Shown piece after piece: positions 55,835 to 64,000 of a DNA stretch of 64,000 bases. The notes below the pieces were generated by a model. The model did not search any database. It worked only from the letters and a program-made list of their open reading frames with translations, and was not told the origin of the DNA. Source of the DNA: Sneathiella marina (lineage in GTDB: Bacteria; Pseudomonadota; Alphaproteobacteria; Sneathiellales; Sneathiellaceae); the NCBI RefSeq assembly GCF_023746535.1, contig NZ_CP098747.1, positions 3,833,501-3,897,500 on the forward strand, in the 5' to 3' direction. Positions within the stretch are counted from its first letter, which is position 1, and each line of letters begins with the position of its first letter. Position numbers and translations under genes: made by a program.

Positions 55835-57196
55835 GTGACCAAAAAACTTTATATTTCGACATATGGCTGCCAGATGAATGTTTATGATTCCGCCCGGATG
55901 GCGGATATCATGGCGCCGCTGGGCTATTCCCTGACTGAAAAACCGGAAGGCGCCGATATGGCGATCCTGAATACCTGTCATATTCGGGAAAAAGCCTCCG
56001 AAAAAACCTTCTCCGAGTTGGGGCGCTTACGCAATATGAGGTCCAAAAAGCTGGACCGGGACGATGGCGACATGGTTATTGCTGTCGCCGGTTGCGTCGC
56101 CCAGGCCGAAGGCGCCGAAATCATGAAACGCGCCCCGTATGTGAATATGGTTTTTGGGCCGCAGTCCTACCATCTGCTCCCGCAAATGGTGGCTCAGGCC
56201 TCCCGCGGGGCCGGACATATTCTGGAAACAGATTTTCCGGTTGATGCAAAATTTGATCATTTGCCGAGCGAAGCAATCGATACAAATCTCAGCGCCTTTT
56301 TGACCGTTCAGGAAGGCTGCGATAAATTTTGCGCCTTCTGCGTCGTCCCTTACACACGCGGCGCGGAATTTTCACGCCCGGTTGCGCATATCGTGGCGGA
56401 AGCAAAACGCATGATTGCCGGGGGTACGCAGGAAATAACGCTCCTTGGCCAGAATGTGAACGCCTATCATGGTACGCTTGAAAGCGGCGCCTCCGCCACT
56501 CTCGCCGAGCTGATTTACCGGCTTGCTGAATTGGATGGGCTTAAGCGCTTGCGCTACACAACCTCCCATCCGTTGGAAATGAGTGAGGATCTGCTGCGGG
56601 CGCATCGGGATGTTGATGTTCTTATGCCGTATCTGCATTTACCCGTGCAAGCCGGTTCCGACCGGATACTGGACGCCATGAATCGGCGACACACCGCACA
56701 GGAATACCGGGCAATTATTGATAAACTTCGAGACTACAGGCCGGATCTGGCCCTGTCCGGTGATTTTATCGTTGGCTTCCCCGGCGAGAGCGACAAGGAT
56801 TTTGAAGATACATTGCAACTGGTTCGCGATGTGGATTATGCGCAAGCCTACAGCTTCAAATATAGCCCGCGTCCGGGAACGCCCGCCGCCGGGCTGGACG
56901 GCCAGATGATACCCGAAGATGTGAAGTCGGAGCGACTGGCCGAGCTCCAACGATTGCTAAACGCGCAACAGCTTGCCTATAATCAGTCGTTTGTCGGGCG
57001 GGAAATCAAGGTTCTTCTGGAACGCGAGGGGAAACGCGACGGCCAATTGGTCGGCCGAAGCCCCTATATGCAATCCGTTTTTGTACCATCCCCGTCTCAT
57101 CGGATCGGGCGTATTGCGACTGTCATTGTCCAAGAGGGAAATGCGAACTCTCTGCGCGGCGAACTTAAACCTGGTAATGTCGCAGATGCGGCGTAG
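55835..57196 (+). CDS. miaB: tRNA-2-methylthio-N6-dimethylallyladenosine synthase
   Basis: Radical-SAM methylthiotransferase of 453 residues modifying A37 of tRNAs. N-terminal auxiliary cluster cysteines C12, C48 and C87; radical-SAM C162-x3-C166-x2-C169 ([10 protein letters not shown]); TRAM RNA-binding domain from about 385. The start is GTG at 55835 with GAGGA upstream. It begins the conserved miaB-phoH-ybeY-corC-lnt run and its stop is 8 bases from the phoH start. Confidence 0.97.
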   Translation: MTKKLYISTYGCQMNVYDSARMADIMAPLGYSLTEKPEGADMAILNTCHIREKASEKTFSELGRLRNMRSKKLDRDDGDMVIAVAGCVAQAEGAEIMKRAPYVNMVFGPQSYHLLPQMVAQASRGAGHILETDFPVDAKFDHLPSEAIDTNLSAFLTVQEGCDKFCAFCVVPYTRGAEFSRPVAHIVAEAKRMIAGGTQEITLLGQNVNAYHGTLESGASATLAELIYRLAELDGLKRLRYTTSHPLEMSEDLLRAHRDVDVLMPYLHLPVQAGSDRILDAMNRRHTAQEYRAIIDKLRDYRPDLALSGDFIVGFPGESDKDFEDTLQLVRDVDYAQAYSFKYSPRPGTPAAGLDGQMIPEDVKSERLAELQRLLNAQQLAYNQSFVGREIKVLLEREGKRDGQLVGRSPYMQSVFVPSPSHRIGRIATVIVQEGNANSLRGELKPGNVADAA

Positions 57197-57204
57197 GAAC
57201 AAAC

Positions 57205-58236
57205 GTGCCTAAAAATCAATCGAGTACTAACACCGTCGCGGCAAAATCAGACACAACAATATTAGAATTTGATGACAATCATCTGCTTGCGCAGCTGGTT
57301 GGTGAGCATGATCGATATCTTGCCCGCATTGAACAGGCTCTTGAAGTTTCCGTCACAACGCGCGGGAATAAAATGGCGGTATCCGGATCCAAATCTGCGA
57401 AAGCTGCCACCAAGAAAGTGCTTCTGGACCTTTATCGCCGGCTGGAAAAGGGTATGGACGTTACGGAGGGCGATGTAGATGGCGCCATTCGCATGGCAAA
57501 TGATGCACCGGCAAATGATGGCAGCCGCTCATCAGTTTCTGAAAGCAGCGCGATGATCGTGACGAAACGCCGCCGTATCACACCGCGCTCTAACAATCAG
57601 GGCATCTATGTAAAATCGCTGCAAACCAATGAACTGGTTTTCGGGCTGGGCCCTGCGGGGACAGGTAAAACCTATCTGGCCGTTGCCAATGCCGTGGCGA
57701 TGCTGATCGAAAACAAGGTGGATCGCCTTATTTTAGCGAGGCCCGCTGTTGAGGCTGGTGAAAAACTGGGCTTTTTACCCGGCGACATGCGGGATAAAAT
57801 TGACCCATATTTGCGCCCCCTCTATGACGCTCTTTACGATATGCTGCCCGCTGAGGAAGTTGTCAAACGGCTGGAAAACGGGGAAATTGAAGTCGCGGCT
57901 CTGGCCTTTATGAGAGGACGCACTCTGGCAAATGCTGCTATCATTCTGGATGAAGCGCAAAACACGACGCCGGTTCAGATGAAAATGCTGCTAACGCGCA
58001 TGGGTGAAAACTCTCGAATGGCGGTGACCGGCGACCTGAGCCAAATTGATTTGCCGCTTGGCATGAAATCGGGGCTGCACGAGGCCGTCGATATTCTTAA
58101 AGGGGTCAAAGGCGTGGATTTTATCAATTTTGGCGAATCCGATGTTGTACGGCACCCCTTGGTGACCCGTATTGTGCGGGCATATGGTGAACATGACCGT
58201 GAAAAGCAACTGGGTTTGAAGCCGCGTAACAGCTAA
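57205..58236 (+). CDS. phoH: PhoH-like ATPase
   Basis: A 343-residue P-loop protein (PhoL/YbeZ type). Walker A GPAGTGKT lies near 149-156, Walker B IILDEAQN near 248, and the MKMLLTRMGENSRMAVTGD motif follows. An N-terminal KH-like region precedes the ATPase. It begins with GTG after AGGA. Pairing with ybeY is widespread and the two are linked to rRNA processing and ribosome quality control. Confidence 0.95.
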   Translation: MPKNQSSTNTVAAKSDTTILEFDDNHLLAQLVGEHDRYLARIEQALEVSVTTRGNKMAVSGSKSAKAATKKVLLDLYRRLEKGMDVTEGDVDGAIRMANDAPANDGSRSSVSESSAMIVTKRRRITPRSNNQGIYVKSLQTNELVFGLGPAGTGKTYLAVANAVAMLIENKVDRLILARPAVEAGEKLGFLPGDMRDKIDPYLRPLYDALYDMLPAEEVVKRLENGEIEVAALAFMRGRTLANAAIILDEAQNTTPVQMKMLLTRMGENSRMAVTGDLSQIDLPLGMKSGLHEAVDILKGVKGVDFINFGESDVVRHPLVTRIVRAYGEHDREKQLGLKPRNS

Positions 58237-58283
58237 GAATACCGCCTGTGGGGCCCTCATCTGTCGCGAAATTGAGACTAAAT

Positions 58284-58868
58284 ATGTTGTCCGATACCAA
58301 ACAAACTCCCGTACCATTTACCATCGATATTGCGACCAATATCGAAAGCGACGATTGGTATAGCTTGCTGGAGAGCTTTGATTCAATTACGCATCGAGTG
58401 ATTGACAAAACTCTGGGGGGTTACTGTCGGAAACATGGGTTCGAAAAACTGACGGATGTGACAGGGGCCATTGTAGAAGTCAGCCTTGTGTTTACAAATG
58501 ATGACAGTATCAAGCGTCTCAACAGCGACTATCGAGAAAAAGACAATCCGACAAATGTGCTTTCTTTCCCGGATACGGAATTGAACGCAAACACCTTAAA
58601 AGAATCCGCTGTTACGGACGAGCCTCTTATACTTGGGGATATTGTCTTTGCTCTGGAAACCATTCGACAGGAATCGCAAACCCAAAACAAGAAGTTTGAA
58701 AATCATGTACTACATCTTTTAGTTCATGGACTTTTACATCTTGTCGGCTACGATCATATAGAACAAGATGAAGCTGATATTATGGAAGAACTTGAAATTG
58801 GGATTTTACGTGAGTTTGACATTGATAATCCGTATATATCACCTGACAACAAAAAAGGAATTTCGTAA
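58284..58868 (+). CDS. ybeY: Endoribonuclease YbeY, 16S rRNA maturation factor
   Basis: Zinc metalloprotein of 194 residues acting on the 3' end of 16S rRNA. The metal motif H148-GLLH152-LVGYD-H158 is intact, and R/N residues in YREKDNPTNVLSFP are conserved. I choose the ATG at 58284; an in-frame GTG at 58248, 12 bases after phoH, would add 12 residues but the ATG has GAG seven bases upstream. The N-terminal 35 residues are longer than in E. coli. Confidence 0.94.
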   Translation: MLSDTKQTPVPFTIDIATNIESDDWYSLLESFDSITHRVIDKTLGGYCRKHGFEKLTDVTGAIVEVSLVFTNDDSIKRLNSDYREKDNPTNVLSFPDTELNANTLKESAVTDEPLILGDIVFALETIRQESQTQNKKFENHVLHLLVHGLLHLVGYDHIEQDEADIMEELEIGILREFDIDNPYISPDNKKGIS

Positions 58869-58874
58869 ACCAAA

Positions 58875-59795
58875 ATGAGTGATCACGTCTCTCCGCCGGA
58901 TTCTCCAGAAACGCGCGATGAAACCGAAACGGACGTTGCAAGCAATAGCATGCTACAGGTGCTCAAGCGGCTTTTGGGTTTGGGGCAGCAATCTGACCAA
59001 AGTGTCAGGTCGACATTGGAAGAATTGATCGAGGAACATGATGATCCCGAACAATCGATAAACGCCTCCGAAAAGATGATGTTGACCAATATTCTGAGCT
59101 TTAGTGAGCTCAGTATCAGCGATGTCATGATCCCGAGGGCCGATATCGAAGCAGTTGATGCGGCGCTGCCCCTTAAAGAAGTTGTCGAACGTTTCAAGGA
59201 CACCAGCCATTCCCGTCTTCCCGTTTTTGAGGACGGTTTGGATAATGTCGTCGGGATGTTTCATATTAAGGATTTGATAAATTTCTGGAATGATCCGGAC
59301 GCGAGTAACTGGCAAAATTTCCGCCGAGAAATTTTATTCGTTCCTCCCTCCATGTCCGTGCCGGATTTGCTGTTGAAAATGCGGGCAAATCATATTCACA
59401 TGGCGGCCGTGGTCGATGAGTATGGCGGAATAGATGGCTTGGTAACCATCGAGGATTTAGTCGAAGAGATCGTTGGCGACATTGAAGATGAACATGATGC
59501 CCAAGAAGGTCCGCTTATCACAGTCGCGAGTAACGGAATGCTGGAGGCGGATGCGCGCGCGTCTATCGAAGAACTGGAATCTCTGCTGGAAGTGGATCTG
59601 TTACCCGAAGATGAAGATGATGAAGTCGACAGTGTCGGTGGCCTCGTATTTCAACTGGCCGGCCAGATCCCGACCCGAGGAGAAATCATATCGCATTCCA
59701 GTGGTCTCGATTTCGAGATTTTGGATGCAGATCCCCGAAAGGTCAAAAAAGTCCGTATCCGGCGGCGCCCCAAGTTGATGAGTTCGGCCGAATGA
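58875..59795 (+). CDS. corC: CorC/HlyC family CBS-domain protein
   Basis: A 306-residue cytosolic protein: an acidic N-terminal stretch, a tandem CBS pair at about 75-200 (VMIPRADIEAVDAA and VDEYGGIDGLVTIEDLVEEIVGDIEDEHD), then a CorC_HlyC C-terminal domain. It lacks the DUF21 transmembrane part, so it is the short CorC type linked to Mg2+/Co2+ homeostasis. Starts 6 bases after ybeY; its stop overlaps the lnt start as ATGA. Confidence 0.93.
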   Translation: MSDHVSPPDSPETRDETETDVASNSMLQVLKRLLGLGQQSDQSVRSTLEELIEEHDDPEQSINASEKMMLTNILSFSELSISDVMIPRADIEAVDAALPLKEVVERFKDTSHSRLPVFEDGLDNVVGMFHIKDLINFWNDPDASNWQNFRREILFVPPSMSVPDLLLKMRANHIHMAAVVDEYGGIDGLVTIEDLVEEIVGDIEDEHDAQEGPLITVASNGMLEADARASIEELESLLEVDLLPEDEDDEVDSVGGLVFQLAGQIPTRGEIISHSSGLDFEILDADPRKVKKVRIRRRPKLMSSAE

Positions 59796-61375
59796 TATCC
59801 CTCAATGAGTGGATCCAAGGCCTTACTTTCTTAAAAAAAGCACTTCTCGCCTTTCTGTTGGGGCTGATGGTCGCCGCCGCGTTGCCGCCTGTCCATCTCG
59901 TCTTTCTTTTACCTGTTAGCTTTACGGGTCTCATCCTGATACTCAGCGGCGCCAAAAACCGCAAGCAAGCGTTTTTCGTAGGCTGGTGGTTTGCCTGGGG
60001 CCAGTTTATCGCCGGCCTCTACTGGATCGGCGTTGCCTTCACCATTGATGCCGATGCGCATGCCGCCTTGATGCCATTACCAGTGTTGGCATTGCCCGCC
60101 TTTCTTGCCATATTTCCGGGTCTGGCAACACTTGCGACCCATATGACGAAGGTAGAATCGGTTGGACGAATCTTCATTTTCACCAGTTTCTGGATTTTAT
60201 CGGAATATGTTCGCGGCACTATATTTACAGGATTTCCCTGGAATCTTGTTGGCTATAGCTGGACATTTTTCCTGCCCGTTCTCCAATCAACGGCATACAT
60301 TGGCATTTACGGCCTGACCCTCCTGACGGTATTGGTAAGCTGCCTACCCGCTTTACTTGCCGATCGCCACATACCAAAATCCACTGCCATAAGGTTCATT
60401 GCAACCGGCGGCATGGTTTTCATTCTCATATTTGTCGCCGGACAATGGCGTCTCAACGAGCAGACAACAGACGTCTATTCCGAGAAAAAAATTCGCATCA
60501 TTCAGCCGAATATCCGTCAAGCCGATAAATGGAAACCGCATCTTCGTCGGAACCATCTGTTAAAAACAATCACCTTGAGCCAAACCGAAAACGGTTTTCA
60601 TCCGGACTACCTGATCTGGCCCGAAACGGCAGTCCCCTATTTCCTGACTACATCTGACCAGCTTAAAGCTCAGCTAACGGAATTTGTCCCGCAAGGCGGT
60701 GCAATTGTAACCGGTGCACCGCGTCACAACCCTGAAACAAATCAGTATTGGAATAGTGTGCATGTTCTTGACGGTGACGGGCAGATAAAGCAGACATATG
60801 ACAAGCAACATCTGGTACCGTACGGGGAATATCTGCCGCTGCGCAATTGGTTGAAAGCAACGGGCCTGATGAAACTAATTCCTGTCTTGGATCAGATGTC
60901 AGATTTTGCCATTCCGGAAGCAGGAGCGCCCAAAGTCATTTCGCTTTCCGGCTTACCGCCGGCAAGGGTCATGATCTGCTATGAAATTGCTTTTCCATGG
61001 GAGGTTGTGCCAAATACGCAATTTTCCTGGATCCTAAATGCGACAAATGATGGCTGGTTTGGGAATACTTCCGGCCCCTATCAACATCTTGCCATTACAA
61101 TAACCCGAGCGGTTGAACACGGAAAACCAGTTATTCGAGCCGCCAACACAGGGATTTCAGCAATCATTGATCCCTATGGGAATATTGTTCAAAAACTGGA
61201 CCTGAACGAAACCGGTATCATCGACGGTTATATTCCAATGCCCACGGAAACTATTACATTTTATGGCAATGTAGGCGAAATTGTCCCGGCTATAATGACC
61301 CTTATTTTGTTTATTATTGGGGTATATTATGGACGGTTTCGATCTCGCTATAAAAACACGAGTTTTCTTGACTAG
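59792..61375 (+). CDS. lnt: Apolipoprotein N-acyltransferase
   Basis: Third enzyme of lipoprotein maturation, adding the N-acyl chain to the cysteine. The 527 residues comprise about six to seven N-terminal helices, a nitrilase-like periplasmic domain, and a final C-terminal helix. Catalytic triad by position: E278 (WPETAVPYF), K338 (YDKQHLVPYGEYLP) and C396 (VMICYEIAFP). The stop codon lies within a candidate promoter of the next gene. Confidence 0.96.
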   Translation: MISLNEWIQGLTFLKKALLAFLLGLMVAAALPPVHLVFLLPVSFTGLILILSGAKNRKQAFFVGWWFAWGQFIAGLYWIGVAFTIDADAHAALMPLPVLALPAFLAIFPGLATLATHMTKVESVGRIFIFTSFWILSEYVRGTIFTGFPWNLVGYSWTFFLPVLQSTAYIGIYGLTLLTVLVSCLPALLADRHIPKSTAIRFIATGGMVFILIFVAGQWRLNEQTTDVYSEKKIRIIQPNIRQADKWKPHLRRNHLLKTITLSQTENGFHPDYLIWPETAVPYFLTTSDQLKAQLTEFVPQGGAIVTGAPRHNPETNQYWNSVHVLDGDGQIKQTYDKQHLVPYGEYLPLRNWLKATGLMKLIPVLDQMSDFAIPEAGAPKVISLSGLPPARVMICYEIAFPWEVVPNTQFSWILNATNDGWFGNTSGPYQHLAITITRAVEHGKPVIRAANTGISAIIDPYGNIVQKLDLNETGIIDGYIPMPTETITFYGNVGEIVPAIMTLILFIIGVYYGRFRSRYKNTSFLD

Positions 61376-61396
61376 TACATTTTTTATACCAATACT
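61368..61396 (+). promoter_or_regulatory. Candidate promoter for the XRE regulator gene
   Basis: TTGACT (61368-61373) and AATACT (61391-61396) have a 17-base spacer. The -35 overlaps the last codons of lnt. A transcript starting near 61403 would carry a leader of about 80 bases. Confidence 0.4.
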
Positions 61397-61483
61397 GTCC
61401 GCGTAAATTGAAGGCATGCTTATTCCCAGACAACGGTGTGTTTTTAATTTGGACTATAGAATTGAGTATTGGGGGAATTTTTT

Positions 61484-61891
61484 ATGCCAAATCATCCGGT
61501 AGATGCACATGTCGGAAGTCGCGTACGCTTGCGCCGAACTCTTCTGGGCCTAAGCCAGCAAAAGCTCGGGCGAGACCTCGGTCTTACTTTTCAACAAATT
61601 CAAAAGTACGAGCGTGGAACGAACCGGATCGGCGCGAGCCGACTGTATGAACTGAGCGAAATTCTGGATGTACCGCTCTCCTTTTTCTTTGACGAAATGC
61701 CCAGGGATTCACTCTCGACAAGCGGCGGCCTCGCCGACCCTGAAAAAGCATTTGAACATCAATATATGTCTAAAAGAGAAACATTGGAGTTAGTTCGGGC
61801 ATACTACAAAATTACAGATCTAGAAGTAAGAAAACGAATTTTTGAAGTGATCAAATCCATCGCCCATCAACAAGACCAAGCAAATCAATAG
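61484..61891 (+). CDS. XRE family helix-turn-helix regulator
   Basis: A 135-residue DNA-binding protein. The helix-turn-helix spans about residues 8-65: GSRVRLRRTLLGLSQQKLG, then TFQQIQKYERGTNRIGASRLYELS. The C-terminal half (LVRAYYKITDLEVRKRIFEVIKSI) is helical and conserved in alphaproteobacterial relatives next to metK. I use the ATG at 61484 with GGGGGAA upstream; the open frame extends five codons further to a TTG. Autoregulation or control of metK is plausible from position but not shown. Confidence 0.9.
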   Translation: MPNHPVDAHVGSRVRLRRTLLGLSQQKLGRDLGLTFQQIQKYERGTNRIGASRLYELSEILDVPLSFFFDEMPRDSLSTSGGLADPEKAFEHQYMSKRETLELVRAYYKITDLEVRKRIFEVIKSIAHQQDQANQ

Positions 61892-61919
61892 GGGCGGAAC
61901 CTCACATTTTTACAAACCC

Positions 61920-61947
61920 TTGACCCTGTACCGAATATGAGTAGAGT
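61920..61947 (+). promoter_or_regulatory. Candidate metK promoter
   Basis: TTGACC (61920-61925) and TAGAGT (61942-61947) have a 16-base spacer, leaving a leader of about 90 bases before the GTG start. I could not fit SAM-II, SAM/SAH or other SAM riboswitch patterns to that leader. Confidence 0.4.
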
Positions 61948-62041
61948 GCGGCTAAACCAAATGTAATTAATTTGGGAATGTTGTCCTGTTTAATTGCGCA
62001 ATATTATCAGTACAATAATTCTTAAGTGAGAGGATATTCGG

Positions 62042-63211
62042 GTGCCGAGTCAAAATTACCTTTTTACAAGTGAATCTGTGTCTGAAGGACACCCAGATAA
62101 AGTTTGCGATCGCATTTCTGACAGTATCGTAGATTTGTACCTGTCGCATGATCCGTTCGCCCGGGTTGCCTGTGAAACCCTGACAACAACGAACCGGATT
62201 GTCCTCGCCGGAGAGGTTCGTGGGCCAGCGTCCATTACCAAGGCAATGATTGAAGAAACCGCGCGAGCCGCGGTCAAAGACATTGGGTATGAGCAAGACG
62301 GTTTTCATTGGCGAAATGCGGCAGTCGATGTTTTCCTGCATGAGCAATCAGCGGATATCGCCCAAGGTGTTGATGCCGCAGGCAATAAAGACGAAGGCGC
62401 CGGAGACCAGGGAATTATGTTTGGCTATGCGGTCAATGAAACAGATGTACTGATGCCCGCCCCCATATATTATTCCCATGGAATATTGAAGCGGCTGGCG
62501 GAAGTACGCCATAGCGGCGCGGAAAAAGGACTGGGGCCTGATTCAAAAAGCCAGGTAACGCTCGTCTATGAAAATGGGAAACCCGTTCGGGCTGCCTCAG
62601 TCGTCGTGTCAACACAGCATGACGAAAATCTTGACACAGACGCCGTCCGGGAAATTGTTCGTAAATATGTTACAGATGTATTGCCTGATGGCTGGATGTG
62701 CCCGGAAGATGAGTTTTACGTCAACCCGACCGGAAATTTCGTCATCGGAGGACCGGACGGAGACGCCGGATTAACAGGCCGGAAAATTATTGTCGATACT
62801 TATGGCGGCGCAGCTCCCCATGGCGGCGGCGCTTTTTCGGGCAAAGATCCGACCAAGGTAGATCGTTCTGCCGCTTACGCGTCGAGATATCTGGCAAAGA
62901 ATGTCGTTGCGGCGGGTCTCGCTGATAAATGCTGCCTTCAGGTTTCCTACGCGATCGGGGTTTCAAAACCTTTGTCTTTGTATGTGGACCTTTATGGAAC
63001 CGGCCGCGTCGACGAAGACAAACTCGCCAAAACACTGATGGACACCATGGATTTAAGCCCGCGAGGTATTCGCGAGCATCTGGGCCTCAATAAACCAATT
63101 TACGCCCGGACAGCCGCCTATGGTCATTTTGGACCTGCACCTGACGCGGATGGCGGGTTTTCTTGGGAAAAAACGGACCTTGCCGATAGTTTGCGATCTA
63201 CATTGGGCTAG
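62042..63211 (+). CDS. metK: S-adenosylmethionine synthetase
   Basis: Makes SAM from ATP and methionine; a cytosolic tetramer. The 389 residues carry the usual signatures: [13 protein letters not shown] (ATP and Mg), [12 protein letters not shown] (ATP-binding hexapeptide-containing loop) and [20 protein letters not shown] (P-loop-like). The start is GTG at 62042, with AGAGGA 8-13 bases upstream. It is followed by trmB, which consumes SAM, 14 bases on. Confidence 0.97.
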   Translation: MPSQNYLFTSESVSEGHPDKVCDRISDSIVDLYLSHDPFARVACETLTTTNRIVLAGEVRGPASITKAMIEETARAAVKDIGYEQDGFHWRNAAVDVFLHEQSADIAQGVDAAGNKDEGAGDQGIMFGYAVNETDVLMPAPIYYSHGILKRLAEVRHSGAEKGLGPDSKSQVTLVYENGKPVRAASVVVSTQHDENLDTDAVREIVRKYVTDVLPDGWMCPEDEFYVNPTGNFVIGGPDGDAGLTGRKIIVDTYGGAAPHGGGAFSGKDPTKVDRSAAYASRYLAKNVVAAGLADKCCLQVSYAIGVSKPLSLYVDLYGTGRVDEDKLAKTLMDTMDLSPRGIREHLGLNKPIYARTAAYGHFGPAPDADGGFSWEKTDLADSLRSTLG

Positions 63212-63225
63212 GCAGTATTTCTAAA

Positions 63226-63927
63226 ATGGAACCTAATCGGGACAAACGGATCCTGTATGGACGCCGCCGTGGAAAACCACTCCGAAAAGGTCAGCAGGCG
63301 CTCATCGAGCATGAGCTTCCAGGATTATTGGTGCCCATGCGAGAAGAGGCACTTGATCTGGCGGCGCTGTTCGGCTCAGGTTTTGATAAATACTGGTTGG
63401 AGGTCGGTTTTGGCAGCGGCGAACATCTGGCCTGGCAAGCGCATGAAAACCCGGATACGGGAATTTTGGGATGTGAGCCTTTTATTAACGGTGTTGCCAC
63501 ATTGCTGGGAAAGCTCAAGTCAGATCAGTCAACAAATGTCCGAATTCATCCAGATGCAGCTGAACCCCTCATCGGGAAATTACCCGAAAATACAATAGAT
63601 CGATGCTTTGTTTTATTTGCTGATCCCTGGCCCAAAAGCAATCACAATAAGCGGCGATTCGTATCAACTACCAATATTGCGGCACTGGCCCGAGTCATGA
63701 AGTCCGGTGCCGAGCTCAGAATAGCAACTGATCATGTTGATTACGGCGCCTGGATTCTTTGGCATATGCTGCAGTCCACCCGTTTCGACTGGATCGCGGA
63801 AACCCCCGGAGACTGGCGGGTTCGCAGTGCAGACTGGCCGCCTACCCGGTACGAACAAAAAGCCATTCAAAAAGGACTTAAGCCCGTCTATTACAGATTT
63901 CGCCGCAATGACCAGGCCTGGTCGTAA
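63226..63927 (+). CDS. trmB: tRNA (guanine-N7-)-methyltransferase
   Basis: SAM-dependent enzyme making m7G46 in tRNA, 233 residues. YGRRRGKPL at the N-terminus, the SAM loop EVGFGSGEHL at about 59-68, the catalytic region FADPWPKSNHNKRR and the C-terminal TRYEQKAIQKG segment all match TrmB. It closes the metK unit; the 73 bases after it contain no recognisable gene start before the window ends, although rimP usually follows in related genomes. Confidence 0.96.
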   Translation: MEPNRDKRILYGRRRGKPLRKGQQALIEHELPGLLVPMREEALDLAALFGSGFDKYWLEVGFGSGEHLAWQAHENPDTGILGCEPFINGVATLLGKLKSDQSTNVRIHPDAAEPLIGKLPENTIDRCFVLFADPWPKSNHNKRRFVSTTNIAALARVMKSGAELRIATDHVDYGAWILWHMLQSTRFDWIAETPGDWRVRSADWPPTRYEQKAIQKGLKPVYYRFRRNDQAWS

Positions 63928-64000
63928 CGGGATCGAAGAAAAAGCTTGGCTTTGGCAGTTTCTAGGCTATTATACGGGAAATACATACTGTTCGCTCACC

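Noticed and set aside
61892-62041. SAM riboswitch before metK
   Set aside because: I could not fit the paired elements or conserved loops of SAM-II or SAM/SAH classes by eye; a covariance-model scan would settle it.
1-64000. tRNA genes, CRISPR arrays, IS elements or prophage
   Set aside because: All spacers were read for cloverleaf ends, regular repeats and transposase or integrase frames; none was seen.

Overview
The window looks like a chromosomal segment of a free-living alphaproteobacterium. The main reasons are the conserved runs glnD-murJ-trpS and tsaB-rimI-mucR-fur-plsC-miaB-phoH-ybeY-corC-lnt-XRE-metK-trmB, a MucR/Ros-type regulator, a Fur lacking CxxC motifs, and a his gene block beside hslVU. 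I cannot place the genus; a Rhodospirillales/Sneathiellales/Kordiimonadales-like lineage fits. Coding density is high, many genes overlap by 1-8 bases, and I see no rRNA, tRNA, IS element, prophage or CRISPR array.

Layout. 1-11.5 kb: a membrane adenylate cyclase with a heme-anchor-like domain and a ferredoxin domain; a leftward histidine operon (hisB, hisH, a GNAT acetyltransferase, hisA, hisF, hisE, a HIT protein); the hslVU protease; a crotonase; a methyltransferase; a second membrane cyclase. 11.5-23.1 kb: a tightly overlapping leftward gene string of two GT4 glycosyltransferases, a histidine phosphatase, a MurG-like glycosyltransferase, a polysaccharide deacetylase and a small membrane protein, running directly into a complete peptide/oligosaccharide-type ABC importer. 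23.3-26.4 kb, divergent: an 884-residue ABC exporter-like protein with a badly eroded ATPase, followed by a stand-alone cyclic-nucleotide-binding domain. 26.5-32.3 kb: alanine dehydrogenase family protein, AmpG-like permease, acyl-CoA ligase and an ABC-2 (NodIJ-like) exporter. 32.3-45 kb: maeB, mutS, an SDR, a LysE exporter, a DUF1801 protein, glnD, murJ, trpS. 45-52.4 kb: DUF2333, universal stress protein, then an accessory block (Bax-like glucosaminidase, SDR, Ldh2-type dehydrogenase, HpcH aldolase, deacetylase, VanX-type dipeptidase). 52.4-64 kb: conserved housekeeping run ending in metK and trmB.

How it fits together. The least familiar part is the divergent locus at 15.7-26.4 kb. Its genes suggest assembly or trimming of a glycan or glycolipid and movement across the inner membrane, with a transporter-like protein whose ATPase motifs are mostly substituted and a partner that should bind cAMP or cGMP. 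Two class III cyclases lie within 24 kb, so control of this locus by cyclic nucleotide is a reasonable hypothesis, but it is inference. Cell-wall turnover recurs as a theme (AmpG, alanine dehydrogenase, Bax-like glucosaminidase, D-Ala-D-Ala dipeptidase, MurJ, Lnt).
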